A stretch of 64,000 bases of DNA from Saprospiraceae bacterium (GTDB taxonomy: Bacteria; Bacteroidota; Bacteroidia; Chitinophagales; Saprospiraceae), in NCBI GenBank assembly GCA_026982695.1, contig JALSGS010000056.1:1-64000 (forward strand). The letters run 5' to 3'. Shown piece after piece: positions 27,279-35,431 of this stretch. The notes beneath the pieces are model-generated. The model was not told where the DNA came from. It did no database searches and was given only the letters and a program-made list of their open reading frames with translations. Position numbers and translations under genes: made by a program. Position 1 is the first letter of the stretch; each line of letters starts with the position of its first letter.

Positions 27279-28211
27279 ATGTCGGCTGTTAGGCTTGACA
27301 ATAGCTATGAGGGCCGGTATCTTGGCCTCATGAGTGTTCAGATACCGGATAAACATAGTAATCGTCAGCTGTCGAGCCAGCTTCTATGGTTGTTTGAACT
27401 GGCATGCGAATACGACCGCATTGGTGATGTATATCATGCAGTGAAGTTGTGCAAGCGCCTTATCAAGCAGGTGCCCAGTTGGGTAAAGCCTTACAGCTTG
27501 TTGGCCGAGATTTACCTGCGCCGACGAGAGTGGAAACCTGCACTGCACTACAGCTTAGAAGTAGTGAAACGTCAGGCCAATGACGAACGTGCCCGAGAGA
27601 TAACCGTAATGGCAGCTATGGCACAACGCCGTTGGGAGTTGGCGCGGCGCATGGCAGGTGCTCGACATGTGCAACACTCTAGGGGCTCGTTCCAACTTGT
27701 TTGTCTCAACCCAGGAGTCAAACCCGAAGTGTTGCTAGCGCGTAGTCGTAGTGTGGGGCAAAGTGTGGTGCAAGGAGTTCCTCAGCCCTCAAGTGGGTAC
27801 CGCTTTGGAGATGTGGTGCTTACGGGCTGGTCACCTATAGCGTGGCAAGTAGTAGCTCATCGACGCGTAGAAGTCTATCCCGTATGGAAACGCTTAATAC
27901 CTTCTCGCTACACTACTTACTCGGTGGTGCTGACCACCGCTTCAAGTGAGGCCCTTGAAGCTATGCGCCAATTGTGTCGATATGAGGGTATAGGTTTTGA
28001 CAATTGGTCGCGTGCCATACGCCAAATGGCACCTCTAGATGGTACTCGTCCTGCAGAATTGTATGATTTTTCGGTATTTCCCCAATCTATGCCACACGGG
28101 CATACGCTCATAGCACTGGCTTCAACCCGAAAAGGCCGAGTATGGCGCCTTTTGCATAACTGGCACGTAATTACTGGAGAAGACTATTACAATCTGGTCA
28201 AACACGATTGA
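27279..28211 (+). CDS. Hypothetical TPR-repeat protein
   Basis: The ATG at 27279, set by the AAGGAGG above, gives 310 residues. Residues 25-130 contain TPR-like helical hairpins (SQLLWLFELACEYDRIGDVYHAVKLCKRLI, then KPYSLLAEIYLRRREWKPAL). The C-terminal 170 residues are a basic alpha/beta domain that I do not recognise (for example GDVVLTGWSPIAWQVVAHRRVEVYPVW and PHGHTLIALASTRKGRVWRLL). There is no signal peptide. It follows the phosphatase gene by 22 bp, which suggests a role in the same signalling process, but no motif proves that. Confidence 0.75.
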   Translation: MSAVRLDNSYEGRYLGLMSVQIPDKHSNRQLSSQLLWLFELACEYDRIGDVYHAVKLCKRLIKQVPSWVKPYSLLAEIYLRRREWKPALHYSLEVVKRQANDERAREITVMAAMAQRRWELARRMAGARHVQHSRGSFQLVCLNPGVKPEVLLARSRSVGQSVVQGVPQPSSGYRFGDVVLTGWSPIAWQVVAHRRVEVYPVWKRLIPSRYTTYSVVLTTASSEALEAMRQLCRYEGIGFDNWSRAIRQMAPLDGTRPAELYDFSVFPQSMPHGHTLIALASTRKGRVWRLLHNWHVITGEDYYNLVKHD

Positions 28212-28322
28212 CAGCCGAGGTTTGTAGTAGTGCGAATACTGCATGATTGGCTGTCCATTAGCTTACCCCCATTTAGCTGCTGTTTGAATTAGCTGCCTGC
28301 CAATAAATAAGTACCTGATTTT

Positions 28323-29372
28323 TTAATTAAACACTTGTTTGGTACGAAATAGGTATAACTGCATCTGATCGTTACGGCATTGATACCAGGGGCTTTCGAC
28401 CAATGAGACTGGCTCGTCAGCTGTAATGTACATGCGCCGCAGCCGCACTCCTGTTTTGTACAAAAAGTGGCGAAGAAAACGCGCGCGCCAATGTGGCATG
28501 CGGTTGCCATTACCTTCTACGTAAATGACCAATTTCAAATCGTCGTATTTACGCAATTGCATGCCTAATAGCCACAGTGCACGTTGTGCTACAGGCTTCA
28601 TCCAGCTAGAGGAGGGTTCGAACAAGAGTACTCGACAAATTTGATCGAGCATTTGACGCAACTCGGCAATATGGCGTTCATAGATCCGCTTATAGTCGAA
28701 AACAGGTATTTGAAAAGTGTCTTTCGCCGCTAAAGGCTCACGTGTATGGCAATCTACAGGTACGATAGGCCCTAAGTGGTCTACGAGTACATGGCCGCCA
28801 TAATTCTTTTTTCGGTGGGGGAGATACCAGGGTTGAAGCGTCAGATGGGTTACGGTATCTCTTGGCGAGAAATAGATTCGAAAGCGTCGCCAGTGGGGCT
28901 GTGGTATTACAGAAGTTTCTCCTAATAGCTGATCTCGTCCACATGAATCGCGTCCTCCAAGCAGGGTCAATACAACAGGATCAGCATGGTTGATCGGGGT
29001 GTAGTTGTTGGGCAAGATAAGGTTGTATTTGGGGGAACGTGCTAAAGACATGTTGATCTGATAACATTGCCCGGGTAGGAGTGGCTGGGTCAGTTGTTGG
29101 CTGATAGCTGCTGCACTGCCATCCTTGCGCAAAGGCAGGCCTACATAAGATTGCCCATGGGCGGGCATCAGTCGTACCCGGATTAGTGCACCAGGTAGAG
29201 GCAACACAGAAGGTGCAGTATATGCGGCTGTACGACAGTCATACCAACCAACTGGCGTAGTATTGAGACGTGGAAAATCTTCGAGCGAGGGATTGTCTAA
29301 AGGGATAATTTGTTGGGCTGTAGCTATAGGTCCTAAGCATAGCATATATACCAGCCACCTTAAGCACAGCAT
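28323..29372 (-). CDS. Hypothetical secreted protein, possibly with a degenerate OmpA-like end
   Basis: The ATG at 29372 gives 349 residues with a clear signal peptide (MLCLRWLVYMLCLGPIATAQ). The frame is open 82 codons further up, without signal character. Residues 25-220 form a beta-rich domain reminiscent of the carbohydrate-binding-like modules that open many Bacteroidota OmpA-fusion proteins (NPSLEDFPRLNTTPVGWYDC, then QCYQINMSLARS and WRRFRIYFSPRD). Residues 265-349 have an OmpA-like order, with a strand DLKLVIYVEGNGN followed by a long helix. The peptidoglycan-binding Asp and Arg signature is not intact. Function is unknown. Confidence 0.65.
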   Translation of the reverse strand: MLCLRWLVYMLCLGPIATAQQIIPLDNPSLEDFPRLNTTPVGWYDCRTAAYTAPSVLPLPGALIRVRLMPAHGQSYVGLPLRKDGSAAAISQQLTQPLLPGQCYQINMSLARSPKYNLILPNNYTPINHADPVVLTLLGGRDSCGRDQLLGETSVIPQPHWRRFRIYFSPRDTVTHLTLQPWYLPHRKKNYGGHVLVDHLGPIVPVDCHTREPLAAKDTFQIPVFDYKRIYERHIAELRQMLDQICRVLLFEPSSSWMKPVAQRALWLLGMQLRKYDDLKLVIYVEGNGNRMPHWRARFLRHFLYKTGVRLRRMYITADEPVSLVESPWYQCRNDQMQLYLFRTKQVFN

Positions 29373-29983
29373 GAGTTTTTGTTTGTAGTGGTGTAAGCAA
29401 GTATCGAAACACCTTTTCTCCCAAAGATGGAAAAACGATACGACCACACAGCGTCTCATCATCCATCGGTCTTTCGCCATGCATATCCCCTTAGAAGGAT
29501 GTTGCGTAGCATAGAAAAAAGGAAAAACCGCACAAGCGCCAAGGGCTGTTTTGGACCCCATCAAGACATGTATGAGGCTGCCAGAATGGTTCGGTAATCT
29601 CCTTGTCTCCTCCCCCAATGGGATTCGAAGCCGGACAAGTCAACGGCTTGGAGCCCGCCCTAGACATTCTGAGTCATGCCTCAATTTTAGTAGTGTTGAG
29701 TCAAAACATCGTTTTGACGCCTGCACGGTTTGCTCTTTTAGGGATAGGTGGTGTTTTTATGGTAACCGTTGCTGTGTAGCGCATGAGGAACGGGCATTTG
29801 TAGTAAAGCACTGATTGACCGATGTTCCTTTCGAATAGCTAATTTATAGGCTTTTCATCAATATATCCAAACTACAGGTACCACAATTTACACTCAGGTA
29901 TAGGCTTTTGTGGGTGTTGATGAGTGGGATGATGGCATATTCCGTATATATTGTTCGTTCTAATTGATTATTTCATTTATTGA
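29373..29983. other. 611-bp intergenic region
   Basis: The longest gene-free stretch in the window, between two minus-strand genes. The minus strand at 29611-29680 has a tRNA-like string (CTCCAAG, then CTTCGAATC) but does not fold as a tRNA. The decamer ATAGGCTTTT occurs twice, near 29846 and 29900. No supported gene is seen. Confidence 0.5.
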
Positions 29984-31060
29984 TTAAGGCGCTTGGGGCT
30001 TGAGATTGAGTTGGAGCGAAATGATATGAGCAAACCGGCCCGCTTGATCTCCAATATCGCTAAAGGCATAGTCTATGCGCAATCGTCCTAAGCGTAATCC
30101 TAATCCAACGCTAGGTATTGAAGCCCAGAAGCTATTTTGAGTAAACTGCTGCACCTTTTGAAACTGACTAATGCCTGCTCGTAGGTATACCAATTCATCG
30201 AATACGGCTTCCAGACCAAGTGCTAAATCCATGCTGAGCAAGTTAGTACGCAACAAGGTATTGCGTCGGCCATCTGTGGTAAATTTCAGATTTAGCTCAG
30301 GCTGAAAAGACCATTGACCAATAGCCCATTGTCGTGCTACCCCTGCTAAAAGTGTGGGACGCGTGAGTTCTAGTGCACTGATCTGTGGCAACTCGTTGCC
30401 TGTGGCTAAAAGTTGGTCTTTTTCTTCTTGAGTTAGCGTATTGCGCCAGGCATTAAAAGTAGTAGTGGCATCGCGCAGGGTGGCACCTAGTTGCCATGGG
30501 CCAGTTCGATGCTGTATCCCCAAGTCGAAGCCAAAGCCCCAGGCATTGGCAAAGGTGCCAATTACGCGGCGGATAACTTTGGTGTTCACACCCATGGTGG
30601 TATGGCCTTGTTGGCCCACTTGCCATGCATAGCTCAGGAGTACGGCGTAGTCGGCAGCAGAGAAGGAGACGATATTGTCGTAATTGACAGAGCCGTCTTC
30701 CTCATAGAGAAAGAGTGTGTTAGCAATATCATCAATGCCAAAACGAATGAGACTGATACCTAATCGCTTATTCGTGCTATTGGTAGGAATACTCAGAGAT
30801 AAGAAGTCGTATTTGCCTATACCGGCAAACCACTCGGCATGCATAGCACTGAGTTGCAACCCCTTAACGGATGCCTGCCAAGCTAATCCAGCAGGGTTCC
30901 AATAGCTGGCTGTGGGGTCAGTATCCGTAGCGACAACTGCAGTACCCATGCCATGGGCGCGTGCGCCAGCACCTATAGCTAAAAATTCATTGCTATACTT
31001 TTGGGCCTGAAGTACAAGTGTGGAAAATAGTAACCACAAGATCGTTTGGACCCACTTCAT
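29984..31060 (-). CDS. PorV2-like outer membrane protein (PorV/PorQ family, type IX secretion)
   Basis: A 358-residue beta-barrel of the FadL/PorV type with a signal peptide ending LQAQ. The mature N-terminus KYSNEFLAIGAGARAHGMGTA, followed by SYWNPAGLAW, is the signature of PorV2, a paralogue of the T9SS shuttle protein PorV. The rest alternates amphipathic strands and ends with IDYAFSDIGDQAGRFAHIISLQLNL, a normal barrel end. PorV carries cargo from the T9SS translocon to the attachment complex. The role of PorV2 is less clear. Cargo proteins with T9SS tails occur in this window at 3185-4894 and 32809-35100. Confidence 0.85.
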   Translation of the reverse strand: MKWVQTILWLLFSTLVLQAQKYSNEFLAIGAGARAHGMGTAVVATDTDPTASYWNPAGLAWQASVKGLQLSAMHAEWFAGIGKYDFLSLSIPTNSTNKRLGISLIRFGIDDIANTLFLYEEDGSVNYDNIVSFSAADYAVLLSYAWQVGQQGHTTMGVNTKVIRRVIGTFANAWGFGFDLGIQHRTGPWQLGATLRDATTTFNAWRNTLTQEEKDQLLATGNELPQISALELTRPTLLAGVARQWAIGQWSFQPELNLKFTTDGRRNTLLRTNLLSMDLALGLEAVFDELVYLRAGISQFQKVQQFTQNSFWASIPSVGLGLRLGRLRIDYAFSDIGDQAGRFAHIISLQLNLKPQAP

Positions 31061-31144
31061 ATCGAGTCGTGCTTTTAGTCTGAAGAGGCAATAAACAAGT
31101 ATCCTATCGTGCCTAAACGATAAGTACCTAAAGGCATTGTTCCT

Positions 31145-32596
31145 TCACAAATCATCTGTTCCACTGCAAGTATCTACAAACATACGATCTAGATAGTCGA
31201 TAAGTACTTTTTCGACCTGCTCCTCAGCTTTGAGTGCACCGACCATACCATATATGACTGCCTGGCGCTTTTGAGGTGTAGGCTGAATGAATCGCTTACT
31301 CCATGCTATGAGGCGATCTTGAGTAGCTGCGGGAAGGTGGGCTAATAATTTGGTAGAGAGTTGAGTAGTCCATTGCCGCATTTTGCCCAAAGGCGAAGGG
31401 CGCAATACAGCTTCTATGGCTTGATGCAAGCTGTGAAGCAACTCATCAACTATGGATACGTGTAGTGGGTTGAGTATGAAGTGTAGTGTGGGCGGGTTTT
31501 GTTGGCGCCCTACGATCCATCCGTGCAATGCCAGCTCGTCGGCTACTTGATAGATGTCCAGCGTACGGCTCGTGCAGGCAACGATGCTCATAGCGGGTTG
31601 CCCTACCACCTGAAGATGGCCAGTGGCTTCTATGCCTTGTTGGAGTTTATGAGTTGCCTCCATTACCTGTTGCACGCGTTTTTGGTAGCCTTTGCGACCT
31701 AAGTAACGCATTACGGCCCAGGCAGCTGCAATGATTGCACCCGATCGTGTGCCAGCAATGCCTGGTGTGGCAAACAAGCCACCTGGCCAATCTGTTGCGG
31801 TAAAGTATTGAAAGCGACGCAACTCCTCGTGGCGAAACAGCAAAAGGGAGATGCCTTTAGGTGCATAGCCATATTTGTGCAAATCTACAGAGATAGATTG
31901 TACACCGGGTAGTTGGAAGTCCCATAATGGTTGGTGCTGCTTGGGGAGAAAGGGTAGGAACATGCCTCCTACACAAGCGTCTACGTGAAACCATATGTCG
32001 TGTTTTTGGGCCAGCATACTGAGCTCGTACAATGGATCGACTAAGCCCCATGGCCAACATGGGGCCGAGCCTGCAATCATAATGGTATGCGTATCGATGG
32101 CTGCGGCAATGTGTTGGGGAGAAGCCTTGCCATCTGTTTGCGTAGGCGTTTTGATTAGTTGCACATCGAGCAAATGTGCCGCCTTATCAAAGGCAGGGTG
32201 TATGGTATGTGGTACAATAACGCGCCACTTGCTCTTTTGGCCACGTGCTCGAGCACGCTCACGGGCTGCCAGCATGGCGGAAAGTATGCTTTGGGTGCCC
32301 CCAGAAGTGCAGATGCCTACAGATTTGGGAGCATGGAGCAATGCTGCTACTTGTGCAATGAGTTCGGCTTCCATTTGGCGAATGGATGGAAATGCCGTAG
32401 GGTTGAGGGCATTTTCATTAAAGAAGTACTTGATTGCTTCAATAGCTACTTTTTTCACCTCTTCACCTGCCCAATAGGTGTAACCGAAAAGGCGCCCGCT
32501 TTCCCAGGGAAAGTCCTTACTGCGCCGCTCTTGTAACTGTTGCATTACAGCTGCAAGAGGAAGTCCTTCTTGGGGCAAAGCACAGGGCGGTTTCAT
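31145..32596 (-). CDS. PLP-dependent sphingosine-1-phosphate-lyase-like decarboxylase
   Basis: A 483-residue fold-type I PLP enzyme of the group II decarboxylase superfamily. It looks closest to sphingosine-1-phosphate lyases (Dpl1-like). The N-terminal part has GYTYWAGEEVKKVAIEAI and NALNPTAFPSIRQME. Cofactor features are CTSGGTQSI (96-104), FHVDACVGG with Asp206, and SVDLHKYGYAPKG with the Schiff-base Lys241. S1P lyases split phosphorylated sphingoid bases into an aldehyde and phosphoethanolamine. Many Bacteroidota make sphingolipids, so a catabolic role is reasonable but inferred. The C-terminal 60 residues are a helical extension. There is no membrane anchor, unlike eukaryotic S1P lyase. 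A generic amino-acid decarboxylase is the alternative. Confidence 0.82.
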   Translation of the reverse strand: MKPPCALPQEGLPLAAVMQQLQERRSKDFPWESGRLFGYTYWAGEEVKKVAIEAIKYFFNENALNPTAFPSIRQMEAELIAQVAALLHAPKSVGICTSGGTQSILSAMLAARERARARGQKSKWRVIVPHTIHPAFDKAAHLLDVQLIKTPTQTDGKASPQHIAAAIDTHTIMIAGSAPCWPWGLVDPLYELSMLAQKHDIWFHVDACVGGMFLPFLPKQHQPLWDFQLPGVQSISVDLHKYGYAPKGISLLLFRHEELRRFQYFTATDWPGGLFATPGIAGTRSGAIIAAAWAVMRYLGRKGYQKRVQQVMEATHKLQQGIEATGHLQVVGQPAMSIVACTSRTLDIYQVADELALHGWIVGRQQNPPTLHFILNPLHVSIVDELLHSLHQAIEAVLRPSPLGKMRQWTTQLSTKLLAHLPAATQDRLIAWSKRFIQPTPQKRQAVIYGMVGALKAEEQVEKVLIDYLDRMFVDTCSGTDDL

Positions 32597-32678
32597 GGAT
32601 AGGCATGATGTTGATGAATGCCCAAGTTGCTATTAATTTTTTGTTCGTGCAATGAGTGTTTTACTTTGGGCACAAAAA

Positions 32679-32745
32679 CCACCTTCTGCCGTTGGTGGCT
32701 GAGAAGGAGAGTGCCCATTGGTTGGATTGCACGGCGAGAAGGTGG
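32679..32745 (-). other. Long stem-loop between two minus-strand genes
   Basis: CCACCTTCTGCCG at 32679-32691 pairs with CGGCGAGAAGGTGG at 32732-32745: 13 base pairs with one bulged G and a 40-nt loop. There is no T-tract. It lies downstream of the large T9SS gene and upstream of the lyase gene, so it could be an mRNA 3' structure or a leader element. Confidence 0.5.
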
Positions 32746-32808
32746 CTAAGAACAGTGAACCTCTGTTAATGTTGATTTCGGAGCGTAGCGTGAATCTTTT
32801 TGCGTGGT

Positions 32809-35100
32809 TTACTCTTTGACAATGCGATAGATTATTGTGCCTTGCTCAGTGATAAGACGCAAAATGTATATACCTGTAGGAAACTCACTGATGTCGATGA
32901 TGGGTTGGAATTGTGGATAGGTGGCAAGGCACTGCCCGCTCACCGACCACAACTCCATGGTTTTTGGGGCTATTGCCATTCTATTCTCTGTGGTTCTTAC
33001 ATGAATCCATTGGGTAGCAGGGTTAGGCCACACTACAATTCCAATAGGTGTCCTTTCCGCTGTAGATGTAATGGTAGATGCAGTATCGTTGGCACTGTTG
33101 AGATATTTGATCTGGAGCGGAGCCTGTAGTGGCACGAGCACCTCTTGCGCAGTCAGTGCGCGAATGCCTCCAATGCCAATAGTTACTTGTTGCTTGCCCC
33201 ATATGTCATCAATGAAACCAATGAAGCCAGCTACTTGCCCAAAGCCTGTTGCGTTTTGTTGATCCGTACGCGTGATGGCTACGTGTAAGATGCCTTCAGT
33301 GGCCAGACTACGGTCGATACTCACCAGATCGGTACCTGGAGTACCTAACCAACTACTGTCTATGACGATATCTACCGAGTTGGGATCAATCACTTGCGGA
33401 TCGTAAAAGAGGAGAAATGCCAGCCCATAGATGGAGTCGAGCGGGTGAGTGGCGTTGCCCAACATAATGGGGGCCAAGAAAGTCTGTTGGTTTTGCAAAT
33501 TGTTGGGTAGGTCTACCCATAGGGGCGGATCATTGAGCGAAGCTTCTACACCAGGTAGCGGGACAACTACATCGTGGGCTAAGCCGTAGTTCTGGCTAAG
33601 AGCCATGGTGTCGGCAATGTCTATAAAGCCGTCGCCATTGCAATCGGCATATTTGAGGTTGGTGCCATTGGCAAAGGTGTCTATCCAATCAGCAGCAGGC
33701 CAGGGTTGCCACCAGCTGCTGATAATAGGGCGGGGAGGGCCTGCCTTGCCCCAAGCCAATCCAATGTGAAGCAAGTCGTAAAGGTCCACTCCATTGTTGT
33801 TGTTTGCGTCGCCAGGCCATACTGGGTGCTCACACCACTCAAATGTCACTGTATCGTATCGGCAGCAGTTGCTCAGCTGTGGCAAGCAGAGTTTGAAAGG
33901 TACAAGGGTATCTCCAGGTGCCCAGCTAATAGCAGAAAGGCTGATAGGCAAACTGTCGATGAAAAAAGGCCCAAATAAAGTGGTATCTATTTCCAGAGAA
34001 AATTGTTGATTGCTCAACGTGCTGTCCCACTCAAATTGAACAGTGAGCAACAGGCTGGAATCTTGTGGACATGCCACAACATCTACCCAAAGGCTATCCA
34101 GCAAGCAGGAGGTTGTGTCATTGACGCAGTTGATCGAGAGGGCATCCAGTTCGAAAGTCTTTTTACACCAGGTATGGAGCACATCCCGAATTTCAAACTT
34201 GTATTCTGTGTCGAGCTTTGGAAATGGGCCTACTTCGGTTGGCAAGCTTCCGTATGCATAGGTGCCGTAAAATAACCCATTGACCCATAGTAGAAAACTA
34301 TCGGATGCAGATGGCACTATGTCGGCTTGTAGCTGTATGTAGAATGAGTCGTTAGTGCAAGCGGTGGGAGTGAGTTGGAAGGATTCCAACTCGCAACTGT
34401 TATTAAGGCCATAGTCTGGCACATCAATCCATACCTGTTGGCAACAATCGGGCGCCCCTTGAATACATATAGTGAGCAAATCCTGGTCAAAGCCACTTAT
34501 GGGCAATACAACAGTATATGCAGGGATATCACCTAAAGGCAGCACGGTCTTCAGTTGCCCATTAATGTACACATCAAACAGATTGGAGGGTACATCTGAC
34601 CAACTGAAGCTAAACTTAATGCGGTAAGTGCTATCGGTGAGGCATTCTGCTTGAGATACGACCAAATCTGAAAGTTCACATTCGCTATCAGTTGGATAAG
34701 TGCCCAAAGCAGTTGTGGTAGGGGGAAAAAAGACGAAGGAGCACACGCTTGTGTTGGCTCTTTGCACTCCGAAAGAACCGGCGACGCAACTGCCTTCTTC
34801 AGATGCCTGGCTTAGAGCGGAGAATTTGCGAGTGCCCATAGTGCTTGAAAGCGTCCGCCAAAGACAGTTTCTGTCAGGCGTGCTAACTTTTGGCAAGTCA
34901 AATCCTCCTTGAGCTAGACATAACCCAGAAGGCGAAAAGTGCCACACTTGCGTGCCTCCTTTGTCATAAATAAAACCTACCCCAGTAATATTTTTAAATG
35001 ATTCATTGTGGTTTGTTTTGGCATTTGAGTGTGTAATATGCCCCAAGAAAAAGCACAAAAATACAATGTGCATGTGGTGAAGAATCATGCCTCGGTTCAT
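32809..35100 (-). CDS. Large modular T9SS cargo protein with dockerin-like and cohesin-like modules
   Basis: A 763-residue secreted protein with a signal peptide in the first 28 residues. After an N-terminal region there are three tandem Cys-flanked Ig-like modules of about 85-100 residues. They begin CELSDLVVSQAEC, CELESFQLTPTAC and CLLDSLWVDVVAC, and modules 1 and 3 close with CC pairs (PDCCQQVW, SNCCRYDT). Next come two dockerin-like Ca loops (GDANNNNGVDLYDLLHIGLAWG and DCNGDGFIDIADTMALSQNYG). A cohesin-like beta-sandwich follows (ALNDPP... region to FIGFIDDIWG). The last 75 residues (VWPNPATQWIHVRT to YRIVKE) are a T9SS type A sorting domain. Dockerin-like plus cohesin-like modules suggest surface assembly. 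The function is unknown. Confidence 0.82.
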   Translation of the reverse strand: MNRGMILHHMHIVFLCFFLGHITHSNAKTNHNESFKNITGVGFIYDKGGTQVWHFSPSGLCLAQGGFDLPKVSTPDRNCLWRTLSSTMGTRKFSALSQASEEGSCVAGSFGVQRANTSVCSFVFFPPTTTALGTYPTDSECELSDLVVSQAECLTDSTYRIKFSFSWSDVPSNLFDVYINGQLKTVLPLGDIPAYTVVLPISGFDQDLLTICIQGAPDCCQQVWIDVPDYGLNNSCELESFQLTPTACTNDSFYIQLQADIVPSASDSFLLWVNGLFYGTYAYGSLPTEVGPFPKLDTEYKFEIRDVLHTWCKKTFELDALSINCVNDTTSCLLDSLWVDVVACPQDSSLLLTVQFEWDSTLSNQQFSLEIDTTLFGPFFIDSLPISLSAISWAPGDTLVPFKLCLPQLSNCCRYDTVTFEWCEHPVWPGDANNNNGVDLYDLLHIGLAWGKAGPPRPIISSWWQPWPAADWIDTFANGTNLKYADCNGDGFIDIADTMALSQNYGLAHDVVVPLPGVEASLNDPPLWVDLPNNLQNQQTFLAPIMLGNATHPLDSIYGLAFLLFYDPQVIDPNSVDIVIDSSWLGTPGTDLVSIDRSLATEGILHVAITRTDQQNATGFGQVAGFIGFIDDIWGKQQVTIGIGGIRALTAQEVLVPLQAPLQIKYLNSANDTASTITSTAERTPIGIVVWPNPATQWIHVRTTENRMAIAPKTMELWSVSGQCLATYPQFQPIIDISEFPTGIYILRLITEQGTIIYRIVKE

Positions 35101-35178
35101 GGGAAGCGGTTTTGATTTTCCTATAAATAATCATGGGGGGCATGTTGTCTACATCAGGCTACTTTCTTTTTTTGGTTT

Positions 35179-35188
35179 TTTCGGCAAA
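35179..35188 (+). repeat. TTTCGGCAAA core repeat, copy 4 (intergenic)
   Basis: The ten-base core lies in non-coding DNA between divergent genes, so codon use cannot explain it. Confidence 0.5.
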
Positions 35189-35396
35189 AAATAAAGCACC
35201 CTGCTAAAAGGTAGCAGTCGTGTGCAACTTGCTGCTTTGTTTGGGCTTTGCTTTTGCTTAGGTGGGGTTAGCTTATTCAGATGTTACAAATTTCAATGTA
35301 AATATTGTGATGTGGAAACACTTTTTTGCCTACTTTTTAGGCAAAAATCTGAGATTTTTGACGGTGTGTATGCCTTATCATGTTTATTTCCAACTA

Positions 35397-35427
35397 TTTG
35401 CGCTTTATTGGGTCTTGCTTATTTTTG
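35397..35427 (+). promoter_or_regulatory. Bacteroidota-type promoter abutting a start codon
   Basis: TTTG at 35397-35400, a 19-bp spacer and TATTTTTG at 35420-35427 match the full consensus. The ATG follows 4 nt later, so transcription would start at or next to the start codon. Confidence 0.55.
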
Positions 35428-35431
35428 TTTT

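Larger units (their letters stand above)
35101..35431. other. 331-bp divergent intergenic region
   Basis: It contains a copy of the TTTCGGCAAA repeat (35179-35188), a small CTGCTA / TAGCAG hairpin at 35201-35217 and, at its right end, the promoter of the gene at 35432. An open frame extends through it from 35222 on the plus strand, but its residues are Cys/Phe-rich and not protein-like. Confidence 0.5.

Noticed and set aside
29373-29618. 82-codon upstream extension of the secreted gene at 28323-29372
   Set aside because: The signal peptide begins at 29372. The upstream residues look like translated non-coding DNA.
29611-29690. tRNA-like sequence on the minus strand (CTCCAAG anticodon-loop-like and CTTCGAATC T-loop-like strings)
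   Set aside because: The T-stem has C opposite C at the 53-61 position and further mismatches, the acceptor strand has no 5' partner, and no D-arm forms. At most it is a decayed tRNA.
35222-35431. N-terminal extension of the helical protein gene (70 codons with Cys/Phe-rich hydrophobic residues)
   Set aside because: The family start MKKTHQLFEELIHL lies at 35432, directly after a full promoter consensus. The extension has no conserved character.
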